This document shows positions 43,877-52,289 of a DNA stretch of 64,000 nucleotides, one piece after another. The notes under the pieces were generated by a model. That model did not search any database and was not told where the DNA came from. It was given only the letters and a program-made list of their open reading frames with translations. Every line of letters begins with the position of its first letter. Position 1 is the first letter of the stretch. Origin of the DNA: Prescottella defluvii (GTDB lineage Bacteria > Actinomycetota > Actinomycetes > Mycobacteriales > Mycobacteriaceae); contig NZ_JPOC01000045.1 in assembly GCF_000738775.1 (NCBI RefSeq), forward strand, positions 1 to 64,000. Reading direction: 5' to 3'. The position numbers and the translations under genes were made by a program.

Positions 43877-44295
43877 CCATCGACCAGATGCTCGTCGACG
43901 CTCGTTCGCAGATCGACCGCATGTACGTCTTCGAACTGACCGAGGCCTATCGGCGCGGTGCGATCTTCGTGGACATCCGCCCGCAGGCGCAGCGTGCGCT
44001 CGAGGGCACGCTGCCCGGTGCGCTGGCGATCGAGCGCAACGTCCTCGAATGGCGGCTCGACCCCACCAGCAGTGCGCACCTGGCGCTCGCGGTGGACCAC
44101 GACGTCGAATGGGTGATCGTGTGCTCCGAGGGCTACACCTCCAGCCTGGCGGCGGCGTCGTTGCGGCAACTGGGGCTGCACAGGGCCACCGACCTGGTGG
44201 GCGGCTACAAGGCGATCAAGTCGGCCGGTCTGCTCGGCGCACTGATGGGGGAGCGTCACTGCGCCCGCGAACTCGCGACGGTCTCCGCGCACTGA
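43873..44295 (+). CDS. Rhodanese-like domain protein
   Basis: A 140-residue single-domain rhodanese: AIFVDIRPQAQRALEGTLPGALAIERNVLEWRLD, then the active-site loop VIVCSEGYTSSLAAASLRQLG (Cys about 85), ending GLHRATDLVGGYKAIK. Such proteins carry sulfane sulfur as a persulfide. Coupling to the cysteine dioxygenase-like gene by GTGA overlap suggests joint sulfur handling, perhaps oxidation or transfer of sulfur derived from cysteine. Confidence 0.88.
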   Translation: MTIDQMLVDARSQIDRMYVFELTEAYRRGAIFVDIRPQAQRALEGTLPGALAIERNVLEWRLDPTSSAHLALAVDHDVEWVIVCSEGYTSSLAAASLRQLGLHRATDLVGGYKAIKSAGLLGALMGERHCARELATVSAH

Positions 44296-44326
44296 CGATC
44301 CCCCCGTCGCCGGATGTCGCCTACGT

Positions 44327-45283
44327 TCAGTTGGACTGAACGCGTGTGACATTCGTCCGGCGGCGGAACTCCCGGGGACTCACCCCGTGGTGTCTGGTGA
44401 ACGCGGCGGTGAGTGCGAACGGACTGGAGTAGCCCACCTCGGTGGCGATCGCCGACACCGTCCGTTCGGGGTCCGACAGCAGATCGGCGGCGACGGACAG
44501 TCGCCATTCGCTGAGATAGCCGGCCGGCCCGATTCCCATGCGCTCCGAGAACCTTCGTGCGAAAGCGGCACGGGAACAGTTGCATTCGCGGGCCAGGCTC
44601 TCGACGGTCCACGGCCGTTCCGGTTGATTGTGGATCAGCTTCAGGGCATTCCCGAGGACCGGGTCGTCGTAGGCTGCGATCCAGTTCGGTGACCGTGACG
44701 GGTGCTGGGCCGACCATTCCCGCAGTGATGCGATCAGGACGAGATCCAGTAGCCGATCGAGGAGGGCGTCCTGGCCGGGTCTGTCCAGCGTGATCTGTTG
44801 CGCCAGAAGGGCAATCATCGGTTCGGTGGCGGAGCTGCGGGGTACCACCGCGATCGGGGTGAGGCTGTCGAGCAGTTGCCGGCTGAGGACGCTGTCGAAT
44901 CGGTAGGTGCCGGTCAGCATCGCGGTCGATCCTCCGGACGCGTTGCCCCATGTCCGGACGCCGAGGTCGGTCATGTTCAGGGCGGGTGCTCCGGCGGTGG
45001 CGTGGCAGTTCTGGCTCTCGTCGATGAGCACGTGTGGCGGTGTGTCCGGCCGGTCGGCGACCGTGTACGGATCGGGTCCACGAAGGAGCGCGATGTCGCC
45101 GGCCTCGAGGTTCTCGCTCTGGCCGGTGTCCGAGACGACGACTGCGGACCCGCGCACCAGCACCAGCACGGTGACGGGTGCGTGGTCCTCGATGCGCAGT
45201 GACCACGGGGGATCGAGCAGCGAGCGCAGAAGGAACGCGCCCTCCGCCCTCGATCCGGCGAGCATCATCGACAGCGCGTCCAT
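44327..45283 (-). CDS. AraC-family regulator with cupin sensor
   Basis: A 318-residue protein: an N-terminal AraC-type cupin (about 1-180, cupin_6 style with WSLRIEDHAPVTVLVLVRGSAVV) and a C-terminal double HTH (about 215-310) including VESLARECNCSRAAFARRFSERMGIGPAGYLSEWRLSVAADLL and ATEVGYSSPFALTAAFTRHHGVSPREFRRR. The gene appears leaderless: minus-strand TAGCGT (45290-45295) then 6 nt then ATG. It diverges from the NmrA-like gene, its likely target. Confidence 0.87.
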   Translation of the reverse strand: MDALSMMLAGSRAEGAFLLRSLLDPPWSLRIEDHAPVTVLVLVRGSAVVVSDTGQSENLEAGDIALLRGPDPYTVADRPDTPPHVLIDESQNCHATAGAPALNMTDLGVRTWGNASGGSTAMLTGTYRFDSVLSRQLLDSLTPIAVVPRSSATEPMIALLAQQITLDRPGQDALLDRLLDLVLIASLREWSAQHPSRSPNWIAAYDDPVLGNALKLIHNQPERPWTVESLARECNCSRAAFARRFSERMGIGPAGYLSEWRLSVAADLLSDPERTVSAIATEVGYSSPFALTAAFTRHHGVSPREFRRRTNVTRVQSN

Positions 45284-45363
45284 GACCCGACGCTAGACGC
45301 TGGCGTATGTTTCTGCGACTTTCGACTATGGATCGTATCGGCTGCTCGGGTTCGAATGGGTAC

Positions 45364-46197
45364 ATGACCTCGACAAGTGAGATTCAGACGGCGGTAGTGA
45401 TCGGTGGTACCGGTAAGACCGGTGCACGCGTTGGACGGGGGTTGACGGCGAAGGGGGTGCGCACCCGCATCGCGTCGAGGACCTCAGAGACGGTTTTCGA
45501 CTGGAACGATCGCGCGACGTGGGGGCCGGCCCTGTCCGGTGTCGACGCCGCGTACGTGACGTATGCGCCGGATCTGGCTGTTCCGGAATCGAGTACGCAC
45601 ATTGCGGAGTTCGCGGATCTCGCGCTGGCCGAAGGCGTTCGTAGGGTCGTGCTCCTGTCCGGGCGGGGCGAACCGGCAGCGCAGAAGGCCGAGGAGTCCC
45701 TGTCCGGCAGCGGACTGGAATGGGCAGTGGTGCGCGCCAGTTGGTTCGCTCAGAATTTCAGTGAGGGCTATCTGCTCGAACCGATTCACGCGGGGCACCT
45801 GGCGCTTCCGGTCGGTGACGTGGGTGAACCCTTCATCGACCTCGACGACCTTTCCGAGGTGGCAGTCGCCGCTCTGACCCGTCCCGATCTTCTCGGTCGA
45901 GTCCTCGAGGTGACGGGTCCACGGTCGCTGCCCTTCGCAGAGGCGGTCGCCGCGATCTCGGCGGCGTCGGGCCGCGCCGTATCGTTCGAAACAATCGGAC
46001 CGGAGCAGTTTTCCGAAGGCATGGCAGCGGACGGTGTCCCCGGTGAGGTGATCGACCTTCTCTCCTATCTGTTCTCCGAAGTGCTCGACGGCCGGAATCG
46101 ATTCGTCACCGGCATTGTCGAAGAGGTGCTGGAAAGGCCTGCCCGCGACTTCACGGTCTTTGCGGCCGCGGCCGCGCGAACGGGGGTGTGGTCGTGA
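45364..46197 (+). CDS. NmrA-like NAD(P)-binding protein
   Basis: A 277-residue atypical [21 protein letters not shown] (residues about 9-26) is the Gly-x-x-Gly-x-x-Gly dinucleotide motif; [15 protein letters not shown] and [18 protein letters not shown] are NmrA family blocks; the canonical SDR Tyr-x-x-x-Lys is absent. Such proteins sense or reduce using NAD(P)H (NmrA, HSCARG, quinone reductase-like). It diverges from the AraC regulator and overlaps the DUF1772 gene by 4 nt. Confidence 0.85.
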   Translation: MTSTSEIQTAVVIGGTGKTGARVGRGLTAKGVRTRIASRTSETVFDWNDRATWGPALSGVDAAYVTYAPDLAVPESSTHIAEFADLALAEGVRRVVLLSGRGEPAAQKAEESLSGSGLEWAVVRASWFAQNFSEGYLLEPIHAGHLALPVGDVGEPFIDLDDLSEVAVAALTRPDLLGRVLEVTGPRSLPFAEAVAAISAASGRAVSFETIGPEQFSEGMAADGVPGEVIDLLSYLFSEVLDGRNRFVTGIVEEVLERPARDFTVFAAAAARTGVWS

Positions 46198-46697
46198 AGG
46201 GCTCCGAGATAGTTCTGCAGTCGGTCGTCGGGGTGACTGCGTTCGGCGCGCTCGTCGCGGGTGGCGCATTGTTCGCATTCTCTGCCGTGGTGATGCCCGC
46301 CCTGCGTTCGGTGGATGCGCACACCGCCATCTCGTCGATGCAGGCGATCAATGTCGAGGCGCCGCGCAGCGCTCTGATGCTGCCACTGGTCGGGTCGGCC
46401 GTCACCGCGGTCGTCGCCGGTATCTGGGCTTCCGTGGCGCGAATCGACGGCTGGGTCGTGACGGTTCTCGGCTGTGCCGGTGTGCTCGCGGCGTTCGCGG
46501 TCACCGTGATCTATCACGTTCCACGCAACGACGCGTTCGCGTCCGTCGACGTGGCCGATGCGGCCGCCTGGCACGGTTATCGAACCGGATGGTCACTCTG
46601 GAATCACGTGCGGGCCGGCCTCTACTGCGTGGCCGCCACAGTGCTCGCGGTCGCTGCCGTGCTACCGGCGACACGCTCGGCAGGCGGCGCCCTATAG
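46194..46697 (+). CDS. DUF1772 (anthrone-oxygenase-like) membrane protein
   Basis: A 167-residue protein with four transmembrane helices (about 8-30, 58-80, 86-106, 142-162) and the conserved tryptophan/asparagine-rich loop around [32 protein letters not shown]. This is the DUF1772 family, which includes anthrone oxygenases but is mostly uncharacterised. GTG at 46194 overlaps the NmrA stop (GTGA); a GTG at 46188 is possible. With the NmrA-like protein and AraC regulator it forms a small module found widely beside each other in soil bacteria. Confidence 0.78.
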   Translation: MKGSEIVLQSVVGVTAFGALVAGGALFAFSAVVMPALRSVDAHTAISSMQAINVEAPRSALMLPLVGSAVTAVVAGIWASVARIDGWVVTVLGCAGVLAAFAVTVIYHVPRNDAFASVDVADAAAWHGYRTGWSLWNHVRAGLYCVAATVLAVAAVLPATRSAGGAL

Positions 46698-46708
46698 TCT
46701 TGTATCCC

Positions 46709-48220
46709 GTGAGTGAAGCACCTGCCCAGCCAGTAGACGACACCCCCGAGCAGCTCCGGATCCGCCGCGAGAAGCGGGAGCGTCTGCTCGCTCAGGGGCA
46801 GGAGCCGTACCCGGTGTCGGTTCCGCGCACCCATTCCCTCGCGGAGGTGCGTGCGAAGTACCCCGATCTGGAGCCCGACGTGAGCACCGGTGACCAGGTC
46901 GGCGTCGTCGGCCGCGTCATCTTCGTCCGGAACACCGGCAAGCTGTGCTTCGCGACGCTGCAGGAGGGTGACGGCACGCAGTTGCAGGCGATGCTGAGCC
47001 TCGCGAACGTCGGCGAGGACGCCCTGGCGGCGTGGAAGTCCGACGTCGACCTCGGTGACTTCGTGTTCGTGCAGGGCGAGGTCATCAGTTCCCGGCGCGG
47101 TGAGCTCAGTGTCATGGCCGACTCGTGGCAGATGGCGGCCAAGTCGCTGCGTCCGTTGCCGGTCGCGCACAAGGAGATGAGCGAGGAGTCCCGCGTACGT
47201 CAGCGTTACGCGGATCTGATCGTGCGCCCCGAGGCTCGGGAGAACGCGCGCAAGCGTGTCGCCGTCGTCCGGGAGCTGCGCAGTTCGCTCGAGCGTCGCG
47301 GCTTCCTCGAGGTGGAGACGCCGATGCTGCAGACGCTGCACGGTGGCGCCGCGGCCCGTCCGTTCGTGACGCACTCCAATGCGCTCGACATCGATCTGTA
47401 CCTGCGTATCGCGCCCGAGCTGTTCCTCAAGCGTTGCGTGGTCGGCGGTATCGAGAAGGTCTTCGAGATCAACCGCAACTTCCGCAATGAGGGCGTCGAC
47501 TCGACGCATTCTCCGGAGTTCGCGATGCTCGAGACGTACGAGGCGTACGGCACCTACGACGATTCCGCGAAGATGATCCGCGAGCTCGTCCAGGAGGTGG
47601 CACAGGCGGCTTTCGGTACGCAGGTGGTCACGCTCGCCGACGGTACCGAGTACGACCTCAGCGGCGAGTGGAAGACGCTCGAGATGTATCCGTCGCTGTC
47701 CGAGGCGATCGGTGTCCAGGTCACCCCGGACACCACGGTCGAGGAGCTGCTGGCGCTGGCCGCCCGGGTGGGCCTCGAGGTTCCGAAGGACAAGGGCTAC
47801 GGCCACGGCAAGCTCGTCGAGGAACTGTGGGAACACCAGTGCGGTGACCAGTTGTTCGAGCCGACGTTCGTCCGGAACTTCCCCGTCGAGACGTCGCCGC
47901 TGACCCGACAGCACCGCAGCCTGCCGGGTGTCACGGAGAAGTGGGATCTGTACATCCGCGGATTCGAACTCGCCACCGGGTATTCGGAGTTGGTCGATCC
48001 GGTCGTTCAGCGTGAGCGTTTCGTCGATCAGGCGCGTCTGGCGTCGGCCGGCGACGACGAGGCGATGGTTCTCGACGAGGAGTTCCTGGCGGCGATGGAG
48101 CAGGGTATGCCGCCGACCACCGGAACGGGTATGGGAATCGACCGTCTGCTGATGGCGCTCACCGGATTGGGAATCCGTGAAACCATCTTGTTCCCAATTG
48201 TCCGACCGAGCGTGCGCTGA
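46709..48220 (+). CDS. lysS: Lysyl-tRNA synthetase (class II)
   Basis: A 503-residue LysRS. An OB-fold anticodon domain (about 55-160) precedes the class II core: motif 1 [11 protein letters not shown], motif 2 [24 protein letters not shown], motif 3 [15 protein letters not shown]. It charges tRNA-Lys in the cytosol. GTG at 46709 starts within a few bases of a TATAGT -10 box (46693-46698), giving an almost leaderless mRNA. Followed by lsr2, as in mycobacteria. Confidence 0.96.
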   Translation: MSEAPAQPVDDTPEQLRIRREKRERLLAQGQEPYPVSVPRTHSLAEVRAKYPDLEPDVSTGDQVGVVGRVIFVRNTGKLCFATLQEGDGTQLQAMLSLANVGEDALAAWKSDVDLGDFVFVQGEVISSRRGELSVMADSWQMAAKSLRPLPVAHKEMSEESRVRQRYADLIVRPEARENARKRVAVVRELRSSLERRGFLEVETPMLQTLHGGAAARPFVTHSNALDIDLYLRIAPELFLKRCVVGGIEKVFEINRNFRNEGVDSTHSPEFAMLETYEAYGTYDDSAKMIRELVQEVAQAAFGTQVVTLADGTEYDLSGEWKTLEMYPSLSEAIGVQVTPDTTVEELLALAARVGLEVPKDKGYGHGKLVEELWEHQCGDQLFEPTFVRNFPVETSPLTRQHRSLPGVTEKWDLYIRGFELATGYSELVDPVVQRERFVDQARLASAGDDEAMVLDEEFLAAMEQGMPPTTGTGMGIDRLLMALTGLGIRETILFPIVRPSVR

Positions 48221-48349
48221 CCGGGAGTTTTATTTCGCACCTATTGCCGAGTCATCGCTTTTGGTGATTCAGGGGTACGATTGCATTCTGTTACCGGCTG
48301 GACGCATCGCGTCCGAGCAACGTCGTGTCATTCGGAAGGAATTCACCCC

Positions 48350-48703
48350 ATGGCAAAGAAGGTCACTGTAACTCTCATCGACGACGTGGATCAGGACGCC
48401 ACCGCCGATGAAACGGTCGAGTTCGGCCTGGATGGGGTTCAGTACGAGATCGATCTGTCCTCGGAGAATGCCGCGAAGCTTCGTGAGCAGTTGGATGTGT
48501 GGGTTTCGCATGCCCGCAAGGCGACGGCCCGTCGTCGTGGCGGCAAGGTGACCTCCGGTGGCGGTGCGTCCTCGTCGCGTGTTGCGGTGGACCGCGAGCA
48601 GAGCGCGGCGATTCGCGAATGGGCACGCCGGAACGGATATCCGGTGTCCTCCCGTGGGCGTATCTCGGCGGAAATCACCGAAGCGTACAACAAGGCGCAC
48701 TGA
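48350..48703 (+). CDS. lsr2: Lsr2 nucleoid-associated xenogeneic silencer
   Basis: A 117-residue Lsr2. The N-terminal oligomerisation domain begins [16 protein letters not shown], and the C-terminal DNA-binding domain ends with the AT-hook-like Arg-Gly-Arg (102-104, [10 protein letters not shown]) after [13 protein letters not shown]. It coats AT-rich DNA and silences acquired genes, functionally like H-NS. GGAAGGA precedes the ATG. The 130-bp upstream region is noticeably more AT-rich than its surroundings, which would let Lsr2 bind its own promoter; that is inference. Confidence 0.96.
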   Translation: MAKKVTVTLIDDVDQDATADETVEFGLDGVQYEIDLSSENAAKLREQLDVWVSHARKATARRRGGKVTSGGGASSSRVAVDREQSAAIREWARRNGYPVSSRGRISAEITEAYNKAH

Positions 48704-49032
48704 TAACAACCGGACTTCGCTGCCGACGATTCGTCTGTGTGCGAAGATGAACTTCCGGTGTCCACGATGTGCGGCTGAGTCGATTGATTACCGGCGCAGC
48801 GCTTTCGATATTGGACAAACCGGGTGGATCCACCCGGAGCACGAACGGTTCGTCGCGTAAAACCGTCCGATACTCGTCCTAATCCGGTTGTGCCTGTACA
48901 CGGCACGGGGGGAACCGGCAGGATAATTGGGCCGCGTATGCGCCGCACCTCGGCGGATCCTCAGACTCGCATTAATTTGCTTGAGTAAGGTTCCGCTCCG
49001 GCGATAGGGCCGGCGGGAAGGAGTGTGTGCGC
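48704..49032. other. Intergenic region between lsr2 and the membrane module
   Basis: About 330 bp. It contains one short open frame (48747-48860, listed separately), a perfect 18-bp palindrome at 48820-48837 (CCGGGTGGATCCACCCGG) and an AT-rich patch at about 48969-48988 (CATTAATTTGCTTGAGTAAG) that likely holds the promoter of the downstream membrane gene. No RNA gene was recognised. Confidence 0.5.
48747..48860 (+). CDS. Possible 37-residue small protein with CxxC knuckle
   Basis: ATG at 48747 to TAA at 48860 encodes a short protein with FRCPRCAAES near the N-terminus, then IGQTGWIHPEHERFVA. A single Cys-x-x-Cys pair could bind zinc only as a dimer or with the His residues. There is no clear Shine-Dalgarno, and the frame includes a perfect 18-bp palindrome. 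It may be a genuine small zinc protein downstream of lsr2, a remnant of a longer one, or chance. Confidence 0.25.
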   Translation: MNFRCPRCAAESIDYRRSAFDIGQTGWIHPEHERFVA

Positions 49033-50910
49033 GTGCGAGTGGTTCCGGACGCTGGGCAGGGCGGGGTGGTCGACTCGCCGACACCGGCACGGAATCGCTG
49101 GTGGGTGCTCGATTCACGACGCGTCCTCGCCGTCGCCGCCATGCTGATCGCTCTGCAGATGGTGGTGCGGGGCATCGTTGCCTTCTCCGGCGACTTCTAC
49201 TGGGACGACCTGATCCTCATCAGCCGCTCGGGGCAGTACCCGGCGCTCTCGGGTGAGTTCCTGTTCTACGACCACGACGGTCATTTCATGCCGGCCGCGT
49301 TCCTGGCGGCCTGGTTCGCGACCACGGCGGCACCGCTGAACTGGGCGGTTCCCGCGGTGATGTTGTTGGTGCTGCAACTGCTGGCCTCGCTCGCGGTCCT
49401 CCGTCTCCTGCGGTTGCTGCTGGGCCCGCGCCCGATTCTGCTGCTGCCCCTGACGTTCTACCTGTTCTCCCCGCTGACGCTGCCGTCCTTCGCCTGGTGG
49501 GCCGCGGGGCTCAATTCACTGCCGATGCAGATCGCCCTCGCCTGGGTGGCGGGCGACGCGATCCGGTTCTGCCGTACCGGGCGGGTCCGGTTCGCAGTGT
49601 CCGGGACCGTGGTGACCGCGCTGTCGCTGGCGTTCTTCGAGAAGTCGGTGCTGGTGCCGATCGTCGCGTTCGTGACCGTCGCGCTGCTGCTGCGGTCGGA
49701 CGGGATCGAACGTCCACTCAGGTCGACGTGGCACCGGGGCCGGGCGCTGTGGATTCCCCTGATCGCAGTCACCGCGCTGTGGGCGACGGCGTACCTGTCC
49801 TTCACCGAGTCGCGGCTCGTCGTGCCGAGCGCGACGCAGACCGTCGGCCTCACGCACCACGCGACGTCGTTGGGTCTGGTGCCGACGCTGCTCGGAGGGC
49901 CGTGGGGGTGGGACCGGTGGCCGCCGAGCCCGCCGTGGGCGACGCCGCCGGCCGTTCTGGTCGTGCTCGGGTGGGCCGTGGTGCTGTCGGCGCTGGTCTG
50001 GTCGCTGCGGTGCCTGAAGCGCACCGGAGCGGTGTGGCTGGCGCTGGTCGCGTACGTCGCGGCGTCGGAGGCGGCGATGGTGCTGACCCGATCCGGACCC
50101 GGTACCGCCTACGAGCTGGCGCAGACACTCCGATATGTCGCCGACAGCGCGGTCGTCATCGCGATTGCCTGGGCGTTGATCGCCCGTGCGCCGCGTCGCG
50201 AGGACACCGTTCCGTGGACGCCGGCAGTCCTCCGGAGGCCCGAGCGACGGGCCGCCGTCGCGGTGGCGCTGACCGCCGCATTCGTCGGGAGCAGCCTGTG
50301 GTCGACGGTCACGTTCGTCGAGCGGTGGCGGGACAATCCCACCGTCGACTACCTCGCGAACGCGCGCGCCTCGCTGGCCGCGAACCAGGGTTCGCCGTTG
50401 CTGGATCAGCCGGTGTCCATCTGGGTGCTACTCCCGGTCGCGTACCCGCACAACACGACCAGCCACATCTTCGCGCCACTGGACGAGCGTCCGGAGTTCG
50501 GCCGTTCCACCAACTACCTGCAGCTTCTCGACGACACCGGTCGGCTGATCCCCGGTGCCGTCACGTCGATCCGCAACATCGGGCAGGGGCCGTCCGCGGG
50601 CTGCGGTTACCGCGTCGAGAGCGGTGCGACCGACATCCCGCTCGACGGTCCGCTGATCGACTGGGAGTGGACCGTCCAGCTCAACTACTTCGCGAGCGCC
50701 GACGGGACGATCGAGGTGGGGCTCAGCGGCAGCGACCCGGCCGGCGATCCGGTGACCGTCCCCGTCCAGGCCGGGTTGAACCAGGTGTTCGTGCGGCTCT
50801 TCGGCCCCGGGACCGCGGTCCGCGTGCAACCGGTGACACCCGGGCTGGCGCTGTGCGTCGGCGCCGGTCCGGTCGGTGCCGTCGTCCCGGCCGCCGGATC
50901 CGGCTCGTGA
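49033..50910 (+). CDS. Large polytopic membrane protein, putative GT-C-like
   Basis: A 625-residue protein with about 11 hydrophobic helices between residues 25 and 430 and a soluble C-terminal domain of about 180 residues containing AGCGYRVESGATDIPLDGPLIDWEWTVQLNYFA. The first loop carries an acidic pair in DFYWDDLILI, the place where GT-C glycosyltransferases have their catalytic Asp-x-Asp-like motif. I read it as a possible lipid-linked-sugar glycosyltransferase or exporter. GTG at 49033 has AAGGAG 9 nt upstream; GTG at 49027 is too close. Its stop overlaps the acyltransferase gene start (GTGA). Confidence 0.7.
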   Translation: MRVVPDAGQGGVVDSPTPARNRWWVLDSRRVLAVAAMLIALQMVVRGIVAFSGDFYWDDLILISRSGQYPALSGEFLFYDHDGHFMPAAFLAAWFATTAAPLNWAVPAVMLLVLQLLASLAVLRLLRLLLGPRPILLLPLTFYLFSPLTLPSFAWWAAGLNSLPMQIALAWVAGDAIRFCRTGRVRFAVSGTVVTALSLAFFEKSVLVPIVAFVTVALLLRSDGIERPLRSTWHRGRALWIPLIAVTALWATAYLSFTESRLVVPSATQTVGLTHHATSLGLVPTLLGGPWGWDRWPPSPPWATPPAVLVVLGWAVVLSALVWSLRCLKRTGAVWLALVAYVAASEAAMVLTRSGPGTAYELAQTLRYVADSAVVIAIAWALIARAPRREDTVPWTPAVLRRPERRAAVAVALTAAFVGSSLWSTVTFVERWRDNPTVDYLANARASLAANQGSPLLDQPVSIWVLLPVAYPHNTTSHIFAPLDERPEFGRSTNYLQLLDDTGRLIPGAVTSIRNIGQGPSAGCGYRVESGATDIPLDGPLIDWEWTVQLNYFASADGTIEVGLSGSDPAGDPVTVPVQAGLNQVFVRLFGPGTAVRVQPVTPGLALCVGAGPVGAVVPAAGSGS

Positions 50911-52157
50911 GAGCGGACGGACACGAAGACGCCGGGTACCAGCCGTCGCTCACCGGCCTGCGCGCGGTCGCGGCGCTGCTGGTGGTCGGCGCGCACGCCG
51001 CGTTCTGGACCGGCCGCTATACGAACGATCTGGCGGGCGGAGCCCTCTCGCGGCTCGAGATCGGCGTCGCCGTGTTCTTCGCACTGTCAGGATTTCTGCT
51101 GTTCCGTCCGTGGCTGCGGGCGGCGGCCGGACGGCAGGAGCTGCCGTCGGCTCGCACCTACCTGCGGAACCGGGCTCGGCGGATCCTGCCGGCCTACTGG
51201 ATCGCCGTCGTCGCGACCTACGTGATCTACCTGTTCCGGGAACCGGGCGAGTCGGGCCTCGGCTGGTCGGGCTTCGTGCGGAACATGACGCTCACCCAGA
51301 TCTACGGGGCCGGGCACCTGCACACCGGGCTCACCCAGATGTGGAGTCTGGCGGTGGAGGTCACGTTCTATCTGCTGCTGCCGGTGCTCGGGTGGTTCCT
51401 CGTCGTGGTCGTCTGCCGCCGCTCGTGGCATCCGGTCCGGCTCACGATCGCCCTGCTCGTGGTCGTCGCGATCACGCCGGTGTGGACGCTGATCACGCAC
51501 AACACGGACATCACGTTCACCGCGAGGCTGTGGCTGCCGGGATTCGTGGCGTGGTTCGCGGGCGGCATGCTGCTGGCCGTCGCGTCGGTGACCGTGCGGC
51601 GGTGCAACCCGTACGCGATGGGCCTGCTGGCGCTGTACTTCCTGCTGCTGGCGTGCACGCCGCTGGCGGGGGAGGCGACGATCGTCCCGGCGGACGCCGG
51701 CGAGGCCGTCACCAAGTCGCTGCTCTACCTGCTGTTCGTGGTGTCGCTGATGGCGCCGCTGGTGATCGGGGATCGTCCCGGACCGCTCGGCAGGCTGTGC
51801 GCGTCGCGTCCGATGGTGTGGCTGGGGGAGGTCTCCTACGAGCTGTTCCTCGTGCACCTGGTGGTGATGGAGTTCGTGATGGAGATGCTCGGGTACCGCA
51901 CCTTCCAGGGCTCGACGGTGGGTGTCTTCATCGTCACCGTCGCCTTCTCGGTCCCGGTCGCGTGGGCGCTGCATCGGTCGCTGGAACGACTCCTGGCCGC
52001 CGTTTGCCCGCCCCGGACACCGGTTGCGGAAGTGTTCGCTTCAGGCGTACAGCCGACGGGAAACGATTCCGCCACCTGCGGCGTTGAAGAGTTCGAGCAG
52101 GTCGGCTCCGCACGTTTGACGGGTGGAGGAGCGGCGGGTGGAAACCCGGCCCACTAG
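50907..52157 (+). CDS. Acyltransferase family 3 membrane protein
   Basis: A 416-residue AT3 protein. It opens PSLTGLRAVAALLVVGAHAAFW (catalytic His region, about 13-33), continues with IGVAVFFALSGFLLFRPW and RTYLRNRARRILPAYW, and has about ten transmembrane helices, ending with VSYELFLVHLVVMEFV. Family members O-acetylate or succinylate extracellular glycans, lipids or antibiotics. It is coupled to the putative GT-C protein, suggesting joint synthesis and decoration of a surface glycan or glycolipid. Confidence 0.87.
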   Translation: MRADGHEDAGYQPSLTGLRAVAALLVVGAHAAFWTGRYTNDLAGGALSRLEIGVAVFFALSGFLLFRPWLRAAAGRQELPSARTYLRNRARRILPAYWIAVVATYVIYLFREPGESGLGWSGFVRNMTLTQIYGAGHLHTGLTQMWSLAVEVTFYLLLPVLGWFLVVVVCRRSWHPVRLTIALLVVVAITPVWTLITHNTDITFTARLWLPGFVAWFAGGMLLAVASVTVRRCNPYAMGLLALYFLLLACTPLAGEATIVPADAGEAVTKSLLYLLFVVSLMAPLVIGDRPGPLGRLCASRPMVWLGEVSYELFLVHLVVMEFVMEMLGYRTFQGSTVGVFIVTVAFSVPVAWALHRSLERLLAAVCPPRTPVAEVFASGVQPTGNDSATCGVEEFEQVGSARLTGGGAAGGNPAH

Positions 52158-52289
52158 AGTATGAGGTGGGGTCGTGGAACCTTCGTCGGTTCCGGAGGCC
52201 GTCAGCCTGTTGTGCCGGAGCGAAACGCGGCGGGAAGGTACGAGACATCAGGTCTCGGAGCTGACCGCCGGAGAGTGTGAGGGAGAGCG

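Noticed and set aside
44325-44341. Small hairpin GTTCAGT-TGG-ACTGAAC between rhodanese and AraC genes
   Set aside because: Only a 7-bp stem that overlaps the AraC stop codon; too weak to call a terminator with confidence.
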